Positions 49,644 to 58,864 of a stretch of 64,000 nt of DNA are shown one piece after another. The DNA lies in assembly GCA_017607445.1 (NCBI GenBank), contig JAEVHH010000004.1, positions 6,386,001 to 6,450,000 on the forward strand, given 5' to 3'. The translations under genes and the position numbers were made by a program. The notes under the pieces are model-generated. The model was not told the DNA's origin, did no database searches, and saw only the letters and a list, made by a program, of their open reading frames with translations. This DNA comes from Histoplasma ohiense. Taxonomy: Eukaryota > Ascomycota > Eurotiomycetes > Onygenales > Ajellomycetaceae. Within the stretch, counting starts at the first letter, position 1, and each line of letters starts with the position of its first letter.

Positions 49644-51582
49644 CTAAATGGACATCAGATTCACTGAATGGAAATGCTCTCAGTGTTTGATTTTGAAATA
49701 GAGCACTGTTCTGAGAAAAATAATCCTGCAGATGCATCAAGTCATTGCTCAGATTTTGTAAAACACACAGCTCTCTTGACAGAGCTCTCTATTCTGCAAG
49801 AGAAGCTGCATAAGAGGATCTTTAAGTCACTAAAGACAAAAGAAAACACAAAGTTAGATCAATGTGTCAAGATGATGTGAAAAGATCTGCAAGCTAATGA
49901 AAATTGTTGAGTGAAGAGATCTGTAGTCATCAAAGATAACAACCTCTGCAGAATAAAGAACACATTTGTGAATGAAAATAAAATTACAGATGTTATAGAA
50001 TTAAATTTAGAGACTCTGATATTATAAATTCTAACTATCAAAATATTTGAATCTGAAATAGTTTATTGTGAAGAGATAGCTGAATCTATTATTGAACTTT
50101 TACTATAGATTTAGAATAGAGATACTGATATATCTAAACTTTATAAAAGATTAGAGATGAATAATACTAGTGTAGATAATTGTTCAATCTGAGCAGTAGA
50201 TAAAAATGATCTGCTCAGAAAAGATGATAAAGTCTACATACTGCAAGACAAGACTGTAAGACATGAAATAATGAAAATGAATCACAATGATTCTCAAGAT
50301 GATCATTTTGAATGTGACAAAATCATTGAAGCCATCAAATGCAAGTACTTATGACATGATATGAGTGATGAGATTGCAGAATATGTGAGAACTTGCAATG
50401 TTTGTCAATGTGTCAAGATATCACAGCACAAGCTGTATGGATTGCTACAATCACATTCAGTGCCAGATAAGAAATGGCATACAATTAGCATGGACTTTAT
50501 TGAAGACCTGTCAGATAATAAAAAGAGAAGTCAAATCTATAATACTATTGTTGTATTTATTGATTTATTCATCAAATGAGTCATAATTGTGCTCACATCT
50601 TCAGAGCTAGATGCAGAAGAACTTGCAGATATTATTGTATGAAGAATTACAAAGAACTTTGATCTATCTGCAAACATTATTAGTGACTGAGATTCATTAA
50701 TAAATAGCAAGTTTTGATTGACATTATGTTATCTGCTTCATGTCTGATGAAAATTATCGATGACATTCCACCCGCAAACCGACGGCCAGACAGAACAATT
50801 GAACCAGATGATTGAACATTATCTTCACATATATTGCAGCTATCAGCAAGATAATTGAATAGAATGGATTCCTCTGACACAATGAGCATATAACAACATC
50901 TTTCATGCATTGATAAAAATGACATCATCTGAAGCAATGATCAGTCGATCAACTGAACTTTGTATAGACATGGAATCTCCAAGCACAGATGTGTCAAAAT
51001 CAGCAATGAAACAAGTGGAACAGATGAAGCAAGTGAAGAATAAGATCTGAGAATGTCTGAAAGCTGTCAAAGCAGCTGAGAAAAAGTATTATGATCAGTG
51101 TCATATATCAAAAAGCTTTAAAATAGAGAACTGGATAATGCTGTGTGCAAAAAATATATTCACCTTGCAATTCTCACTCAAACTAGATCATTGATTTTTG
51201 AGTCTCTTTCAAATAATTGATATCCACAGTACACAGGTGTACAAACTGAAACTTATATCATAATATAAAGAAATTCATCTTATATTCCATGTTTTCCTTC
51301 TTGAATCTTATCACATGTGCAATGGACAAATCCTGCAAGCAGAACTGATAATTATAGATGTGCAAGAGAAATGAGAAGTTGAAGCTATATTAGACAAGTG
51401 TCAATACTGTGATCAAACACAATATCTTGTCAAATGAAAAGATTGTACAGACACAGATAATTCTTGAGAATCTGAGAAAAACTTAATGAACAGTCAGAAG
51501 TACTTGAAACAGTTTAATAAAATCTATCAGAAGTCAGTCAGTAAATGAAAACAAAGAAGATGACAATGATTGTTGAATATAC
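49644..51582 (+). pseudogene. D2 pol, 3' part (RNase H end, integrase, chromodomain)
   Basis: RNase H resumes at 49,658. The zinc part of integrase is at about 50,280-50,410 (H..H and C-N-V-C). The core follows from about 50,470, with the third catalytic region near 50,760-50,800 reading an undamaged HPQTDGQTE. The chromodomain lies near 51,355-51,470. The end of pol converges on the accessory gene stop at 51,583. Confidence 0.83.
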
Positions 51583-52733
51583 TTATTCCACTCAGAGATT
51601 AAAAAACAGATCTGCCTCAGCTTGATCAGTGTCATTTGAGAAATTGTCATCAGAACAAACCTGCTTATTATCCTAGATTTTTTCAACTGATGAAGCATGA
51701 CATTTCAACAATGATTTGAGAGCTGTGATCAGCAATGTAATCATCAGAATCTCATCAATCACTGTTTCAGCTGAAGCCTCAGAAGAACTGTCTTATTGAA
51801 TCTCTCAAATCTTCACAGCAAAGGATTTAACTGCCACAGTCACAGCACTCTGCAAAATGTTAATATTCAAAATGTCTGCATCAGTGACAATTAGATTCTC
51901 AGCAGTGTTGATAACTGTCTGAGTCAATTCAACAACATCTACTGACATCTAATAGAAAGTTAATATTATATACTGTAAAAACATTTGTTTTGAATAATAA
52001 CTTATCAGAATGCAGATGTGCTTTGTCACTGAGTAGTGCTTGCATTTTTTGCATCAATCCTCAGCAGACTCACAATGATGATGAGGGGACATTGTCAAAT
52101 ATTGAATACAACAACAGCAATATGCTGCTGTGTTTCTTTCTAACACTTCAACAGAACCATTCACTTTCTCATTTTCATCTATATTATCAGTCAACTCAAA
52201 TAACATACCAAGATCTTGACTCAGTAAGAATGACACTGATGTAATAGCAGAATGTGAAAACATACTTTCTGAAATGCTGCTATGATCAAATACCACACTC
52301 TGCTGTGACAACAGATCATCAGAGTTTATATAGAATTCTAAAACCTCATCTGCATTCTTGTAGATCTGCACATCAAGTACAAACCTTGCAACAACAGTTT
52401 GATACATAGCAAATCTCTCATCTGAAACTTCATTGAAGAGCAGCATCTTGTGAAATTCATTGATCAAAGATTGATCAGTTTTGTGAAAGTGCTCAGACAT
52501 CTATAACTCATTAGTACTTTTAACAATCTCAGTTTAAGAAAACTTACAGCAGCACAACTTCTATTTGATATATGATAGATATGACAGCATGTTCATTCAT
52601 TGTTCACAAAGCAAGGATATATTGAAGGGTTCTGCAACCTCTCCAGACAATCCAAGCAAATGCTCTCAATGGCAGACAGTATATCACTCTTTATAGACTC
52701 CGAATCAGCAATAGAAACAGCTGGTTCTGACAT
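51583..52733 (-). pseudogene. Antisense accessory gene of D2, three exons, Cys-rich
   Basis: Exons 52,733-52,548, 52,500-52,006 and 51,948-51,583 have exactly the same lengths as in D1 (186, 495 and 366 nt). Intron 1 is 47 nt (GTAAGT, TACTAATGA, GTTATAG). Intron 2 is 57 nt with the same mutated donor ATAAGT and an ATTAG acceptor. TGA breaks fall at the same proposed Trp codons; TAA and TAG breaks (exon 3) are private to one copy. Exon 1 has C-x2-C-x11-C-x8-C ... C with a Tyr where a fifth Cys is expected. Shared exon lengths and frame in two otherwise diverged copies support a real gene in the parent element. Confidence 0.77.
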
Positions 52734-53276
52734 TCTATCATAACTTTAATCAGTACCAAGACCTTGTTCAAAGAAGGAGGAGAAGCAAAAGCAATAAGAA
52801 AGAAAAACAGATGTTGAAGATTGGAATCAATATTGCAATATTAGTCAAAAGAATTGCAACAACACAAAACTCAACCCAAAATGGAAAATGCAACCACACA
52901 ATCAAAACTTCGAATTTCACAATAAAAATTGCATAGAAAGATACAGTGTACTTTGTTTGATAAATTGATGTATTCTTTTTTAATAAAAAATTGTTAGTGG
53001 TGATGTTGGTGATGATTTTTGATGAAGTGTAATTTTTAATGTAGAAGTCAAAGAAAAGAGATTCAGAAGTTGTGTCTAAATTGTGATTGAACTGCAATAA
53101 CACTGAAGATGGAAAAACATTCTTCTGAAACAGCAATACTTTGAAATTAATCTCAACAATTAATTCAGCCCAATTCTGTGAACTCTATACAATATTAATC
53201 ACACAGCACATGTTATGAACTTTGCATGTTGCAGTAAGAAGCTCTGAGAACCAGGTCTTTGAAGAAGAAAGATAAT
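52734..53276. other. D2 region upstream of the accessory gene
   Basis: 543 bp equivalent to 4,755-5,288. The open frame of 122 codons at 52,768-53,136 (minus) is Phe/Leu/Ile-rich and has no stop-free counterpart in D1, so it is not supported as a gene. A purine tract (GAAGAAGAAAGATAA) adjoins the 3' LTR. Confidence 0.6.
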
Positions 53277-53547
53277 TGTAATAGACACAACAGAGATATC
53301 TATATTAGAAAATAGCTATGTGATGATAGAAGAACACAGAACACGCCAGAATTAATGAGAAGGAACATAGCACACAGCACCATAGACAGTCATAGCATGT
53401 AGTGGTCATCTATATAATGCTCACTGATATCTGTAGATATTAGAAGATCAGTGATTAGCTTTGAATAATAGAGATTGCTACCTTCTTAACATTCTATATG
53501 CGTACTTCACACTACTCCCATAATTATACCTATAACCATATCTTACA
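53277..53547 (+). repeat. 3' LTR of D2
   Basis: 271 bp partner of 45,135-45,405, followed by the AATAC target duplication and the resumed E integrase. Confidence 0.92.
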
Positions 53548-54770
53548 AATACATACAGAATTGCAACATGTGTCAATGAAGCAAATCAAACAGACACACA
53601 CTGTATGAAAAGATGCAATCAATACCAGTTTTATGAAAACCATGAACATCAATAGCAATGAACTTTATTGTCAAATTGCCTAAGTCAAGAGAATCTAGAA
53701 CAGGGATACACTACAACTCTATCTTAATGATAACAGACAGATTGATGAAGTACATCTACTTCATACTGTTCAAAGAAGCAACATCAGCACCCAAGACAGT
53801 ATATGTGATTTTATGAAATGTGTTCACCAATCACAGAACATCAGAAGAGATAATCACAGACAGAGATATCAAGTTTGCATCAAAATTTTGACAGATCTTG
53901 ATAGTCAAAATGAGAATCAAAAACAAAATATCAACAGTGTACCACCCACAGATGAATGAACAAATAGAAAGATTGAATCAGACAATTGAACAGTATCTCA
54001 GATGCTATATCAATTATCAACAAAACAATTAAATTGAACTACTATCAATGGCACAGATAGCATACAACAGTTCAAAAAATACAACAACAGAATTCACATC
54101 ATTTTTCATCAATTATGAAAGAGAATCAGACATGCAAAGAATGGAACTGCTCATGAAGAACTTGACAAATGAAGCAATAGAGAAAGCAAATCTGCTTCAT
54201 AAGTTGCACAAACAGTTAGTATTAGACATCAATTTTGTGACAAAATGAGTCAAAGAATACTATGACAAAAGGTATCAGAAGATATCTCAGTTTAAAAAGA
54301 GAAAGAAAGTGTTTCTACTACAACAAAACATTAAAATCAAAAGATCAAGCAACAAGTTGAACTTTAAAAAATTAGAATCCTTCAAAATTTTGCAGAAAAT
54401 CAGACCAGTTAATTACAAACTTAAACTATCAGACACCATGCATATACACCTGAATTTCCATGTTTCACTACTGGAAAAAGTGTCTAAAAATGCAGAACAA
54501 TACTGAACAGAAATTGACACTGAAGAATCAGAATACAAAGTTGAGAAAATACTGAGAAAACAAAAGATTAACAACAAGAATTACTATCTGATAAAATGGA
54601 AAGAATATGATACCTCAGAAAACACCTGAGAATCTATGGAGAATTTGAAGAATGCAAAGAATGCAATCCAACATTTTCAGCAGCAGAAGCCACAGAAGAA
54701 TCAAGAAAATCTAGAAAAACAATATCATCAAAAGAAACAAGAAAATCAGTGATGTCAAGAATAGAAGAAT
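53548..54770 (+). pseudogene. E integrase and chromodomain, 3' part
   Basis: This continues from 45,134. The zinc part closes with C-N-M-C at about 53,566. The core runs to about 54,250 with an HPQ motif near 53,945. A chromodomain with YLIKWKEYDTSENT lies near 54,535-54,640, and a Gln/Lys-rich tail follows. Breaks are TGA at Trp positions plus a few TAA. Confidence 0.84.
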
Positions 54771-55149
54771 CAATTTCAACAGAAGAAGTGAAAGATTTCT
54801 TTTTATTCAAAAACTTAAGAACTTTCAGATCTCTTCAAAGGAATTTGAACTGATGATATTCAAGAAAATCCACACTTTATTTTAACTGTTTCAATTTGAT
54901 AATGATCCTCAACAGAGAACTACTAAGTTCATTCAGACAAGCACTCAATTCACTCACTGAATTCTCACTCACTTGAATATCTGATTTCATCTTTTTCTTG
55001 ACATGATTCAGTTTCAATCACTCTTCTTCAGAAATCAACTCTTGTTCACAACAACAATCATGACAGACACACTCTGAACATTTCTTATGTGAAGAAAGAA
55101 CATGACATTTGATGTCAAGTTCAAAACAGTGATTACAACAGATGAGCAT
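54634..55149 (-). pseudogene. Antisense accessory gene of E with canonical Zn2Cys6 spacing
   Basis: Read leftwards from a Met codon at 55,149. Codons 5-36 show C-x2-C-x6-C-x8-C-x2-C-x6-C, exactly the Zn(II)2Cys6 binuclear cluster spacing, with Lys-Cys before the second half (K-K-C-S-E-C). A helical, Ser/Leu/Lys-rich segment with coiled-coil character follows (about 54,990-54,880), then an acidic, Ser/Val-rich C-terminus. Three readthrough positions (two TGA, one TAA) break 171 codons before a TAG at 54,636-54,634. Its end overlaps the chromodomain on the other strand. No intron is seen. The start could lie further upstream. Confidence 0.68.
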
Positions 55150-55319
55150 AATAAAACTCTGAGCAACAATGATATCAGCAAGATAAGCTCAACAGAGAAA
55201 GAAAGATGTCATACTGCAATTCAGAAAGTAAAACCTTACTCACAGAAAAATACAAGAGAGAACTCAGTCATTTATTTATACACTCACTGAGACAGCTCAT
55301 AAAGAGAGGAAGAGAATGA

Positions 55320-55901
55320 TGTTATAAATCTGCAGCACAAATCAGAGCTTATTGAATAAGAATCAAAAAGATACAGAAACAGAACAACTCATAATCAACA
55401 CTAATATGAAATCATATAACTGCTCACTCTGATCACTGTGCTCACCATGATCATCAGTGAGCAAAGTGAGCAAGTGAGCAGAGTGAGCAAGATATTTTGT
55501 ATGAGAACTCAAATATATTTAAACACACTCATTACTCTTAGAATCAAAAAGCTTATCTTCTTGATCACAATCAATCTTATTTTCATTCTATTTTTTATCA
55601 CATTTTTACTTATACTCAGTTATATAGTATGACTATAAGCTCATCTTAAGTATACTTCTTCATAACATATATCTTAAGTATCCACTCTATCTTGTAAGCT
55701 CTATTAAATATTTTTATTGTCTATCTTAGACCACTGCTGTAGCTATTGCTAGTCATTCTAGATATTCCCTTTGATGTTATATCTAAACCTGTGATAGTGG
55801 CACTATCTCCTGATTCAGTGAACAAGCTCAGCAACACTATATAAGCCCCGACCTTATCTTATATCCAGTGAGAAGCTTGCTGAGTTAGAGACTCGGTAGC
55901 A
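55320..55901 (+). repeat. 3' LTR of E
   Basis: 582 bp partner of 39,862-40,443, ending GGTAGCA, followed by AGAAC. Confidence 0.92.
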
Positions 55902-55906
55902 AGAAC

Positions 55907-56036
55907 TCTTGATTGCAAATATAATATCTTCTTACATTCTGATATAAGAGTTGCAGATAATCAAGAACTACTCATAATCAATCTGATTTAGAGAGATTCT
56001 GAATGAAAATAAATAAGTTTTTGATTTCTTCAATCA
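55907..56036 (-). repeat. Right arm of X, second part
   Basis: Inverted copy of the first half of 38,774-39,060, continuing from 39,861 across element E. Confidence 0.8.
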
Positions 56037-56800
56037 ACAAAGAAGATGAAGATACTCATCTGATAAGCTGAAAGTATACAAAGACAGAGAAGTGATACAG
56101 AAGTTGATGTAAATGAATATGACACAGAGATTTTTGTCTATCATAATTTCAATAACACAGAGACTCTGTACAATTTCATCTATAAAAGTTAGAATAAAAA
56201 TTATAGAAAAGAGATAAGAAAAGATATAATATACACTCAACACAATCAGTACAAATGACAGCAGAATTTAGAGAATGTATAAAATTGTTAAAAGTTTTGT
56301 ATTTACTTCAAATAAGAAGTATGACAGATGAATAACTGATGAATCAGATTGTGTTGTACAGTACTTGCATATGAAATCATGTTTTGACAGAGACAGTGAG
56401 AGTGGAAGAGAGGCATGGTGAATAGAGAAGAGAATCATGAAAAATGTACAGAGCCTCTTGAAAATCAGATGAAAGAGAGAAATCAGTGTGAGAGAAAAAA
56501 AAGAAATTAACAGAGATGAAAGAGAGAGAATCAGTGAAAGTGAAAAAGACAGTGATAGAGAATAATACAGAGATATTCATCATCTCAGCATCTTTATAAA
56601 CATTATCACTGCTGTCTATATTCTCATCAACTGTTTCACTGATGTTGTCATTGTCACACTCTGCTCTCACAACATCAGCAGAGGTGATCTTCTCAACAGA
56701 AGTGAGATTGCACACAGAAGAGACATTGAAAGAGAAGATAGAATAATCACAAACAAAATATACACTCTGATAATAAGAAGTAGAAGCTAACAACAGTTAA
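56037..56800 (-). other. Unassigned sequence with a 138-codon frame
   Basis: About 760 bp between the X arm and A3. An open frame at 56,793-56,377 (minus, 138 codons) has an acidic Asp/Asn/Glu-rich middle and a Ser/Phe-rich end. It runs into stops before the X arm. It may be the N-terminal part of the X element protein, but I do not recognise it. Composition is the same A+T-rich, CC/CG-poor type as the transposons. Confidence 0.4.
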
Positions 56801-57334
56801 TGTGATGAGTTAGCATTCATTAGTAATTAACTTACACAATCAACTCTTCTTCTGCATTCACTTATTTCTGATTGTTGTGATTTTGTGTAACTCTTAATGT
56901 TCTTCCACTTCATGCTCTGTGCTTGTGTAGTTTCTAATAATTCTTTCATATAGCTCTTAATATTCTTCTGCTCTGTGCTTCATGCTTGTATAGTCTCTAA
57001 CAATTCTTTTATATAGTTTCTAACATTCTCCCACTCTGTGTTCTGCATTTATATAGTCTCTAATAATTTTTCTGTATAGCTTTCAATGATTCTCTCATCT
57101 CACACTCTATACTTATGTAGTTTTTAATGATTCTTCTGTGTAGTTTTTAATATTCTTCTGCTCTGCATTTTACTGTGAAGTTGCTTCTGATATTTTTTCA
57201 TCTCAAACTTCTTTCTATAAGAATTCTCTTTGTACAATCTTTTCTTCTGATTTCTTTTCTCTTTCTTTTCTTAATCAATTTGTAATCTGTAATTAGAATA
57301 GTATCAAATCATTAATCAAAATATGTTCATTACA
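56801..57334 (+). repeat. 5' LTR of A3
   Basis: 534 bp, TGTGATGAGTTAGC...TTCATTACA. The preceding five bases are GTTAA; the matching duplicate would lie beyond the window. Confidence 0.88.
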
Positions 57335-57894
57335 TTACAAATTAATTCTTCTGCATTTAAAATCTGAGTGTCTTATTATTAATTCTTATATCTGAGTGCA
57401 TTGTTTAAGATCTGAGTGTCTTGTTATCAGATCTTACATTCAAATGTGTTGTTTATAGATCTGAGTGTCTAGTTATTACAAGAGATTTCTCATGAATCTG
57501 AGTGTCTCTATTGTTAGTTATATAGACTGTTGTATCTAAATGTCTGAGATATAATTGACTGTGTTCTATAAGATCTGAGTGTCTACAAACTGTAACACTG
57601 TGAATAGTATTTATGAAGAAGCTTGATCAAGCTTAGTGCTGCAACACTGTGAATAATGTCTGTGAGAGAATCAAGTGTCTACAAATATTTCTTTGTCTTT
57701 TTATTATTATTATTACATGTTTTTAGATATTAAAATGAACTACAAACAATTCTACAAACATCTATCACACTCAAACACAGTGGACAACAACTTAGATCTA
57801 CAAAGTATTCTTCAGCAGCAAGCACTACAGATGATTGAATTGCAATAATAATTTACTGAGATGAATATTTCTGTGTTCACTGTTTCTTCTACAT
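57335..57894 (+). pseudogene. A3 leader and start of gag, cut by A4
   Basis: Leader plus the first ~50 codons of gag (Met near 57,734), matching 58,492-59,025 of A4. It ends in TACAT (57,890-57,894), where A4 begins. The rest of A3 should continue right of the window. Confidence 0.8.
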
Positions 57895-58491
57895 TGTGAC
57901 AGATTAGCACTCATTAGTAATTAACTTACGCAATCAACTCCCTTTCTGCATCTGCTTGTTTCTGACTGTTGTGACCTTGTGTAACCCTCAATGTTCTTCC
58001 ACTCCATGCTCTGCACTCATATAGTTTCTAACAATTCTTTCATATAGCTTCTTACATTCTTCTGCTCTGTGTTCCACACTCATATAGTTTCTAATGATTC
58101 TTTCATGTAGCTCTTAACATTCTTCTGCTTCATACTCTGTGCTCATATAGTCTCTAACAATTCTTTCATATAGCTTCTTATATTCTTCTGCTCTGTGTTC
58201 TACACTCATATAGTCTCTAATGATTCTTCTATATAGCTCTCAATGATTCCTCCATCTCACACTCTGCACTCATGTAGTTTCTAACAATTCTTATGTGTAT
58301 CTCTTAATGTTTTTCCACTTCACATTTCACTGTAGAGCAGCTTCTGATATTCTTCTGTTCTGAACTTTTCTCTATAAAAATCTTCTTTGTATAATCTTTT
58401 CTTCTGATTTCTTTTCTCTTTCCTTTCTTAATCAATTCATAATCTGTAATTAGAATAGTATCAAATCATTAATCAAAGTACACTCATTATA
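57895..58491 (+). repeat. 5' LTR of A4
   Basis: 597 bp, the longest family A LTR here, one ~63-bp subrepeat longer than the A2 and A3 LTRs. Confidence 0.88.
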
Positions 58492-58864
58492 TTATGAATT
58501 GATTCTTCTGTATTTAAGATCTGAGTGTCTTATTATTAGTTCTTACACTCAAGTGCATTGTTACCAGTTCTTACACCCGAGTGCATCATTTACAGGCTCA
58601 AGTGTCTAGTCATTACAAGAGATTTCTCATGAGTCTGAGTGTCTCTATCATTAATTATATAGACTGTCATGTCTAAGCATCTGAGATACAATCAATCATA
58701 TTCTACAAGGTCTGAGTGTCTATGAATCATAACACTGCAAATAGTATTCACAAAGAAGCTTGACAAAGCTTAGCACTGCAACACTGTAAATAGTGTCTGT
58801 GAGAGAATCAAATGTCTACAAGTATTTCTTTTCTTTTTTTTATTACATGTTCTTAGATATTGAA

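Larger units (their letters stand above)
45135..53547 (+). mobile_element. Ty3/gypsy element D2 (plus), nested in E integrase
   Basis: 8,413 bp with 271-bp LTRs; target duplication AATAC at 45,130-45,134 and 53,548-53,552. Same family as D1 but inverted relative to it. The extra 1.28 kb compared with D1 is a LINE insertion. It carries the same antisense accessory gene. Confidence 0.93.
39862..55901 (+). mobile_element. Ty3/gypsy element E, interrupted by D2
   Basis: 16,040 bp as it stands, about 7.6 kb without D2. Both LTRs are 582 bp (TGTTATAAA...CGGTAGCA). Target duplication AGAAC is at 39,857-39,861 and 55,902-55,906. A purine tract (AAAGAGAGGAAGAGAATGA) precedes the 3' LTR. Order: LTR, gag, Cys/His-rich region, PR, RT, RNase H, integrase (cut by D2), chromodomain with an overlapping antisense gene, LTR. 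Confidence 0.93.

Noticed and set aside
52768..53136. 122-codon frame upstream of the D2 accessory gene
   Set aside because: Low-complexity hydrophobic composition and no stop-free counterpart in D1.
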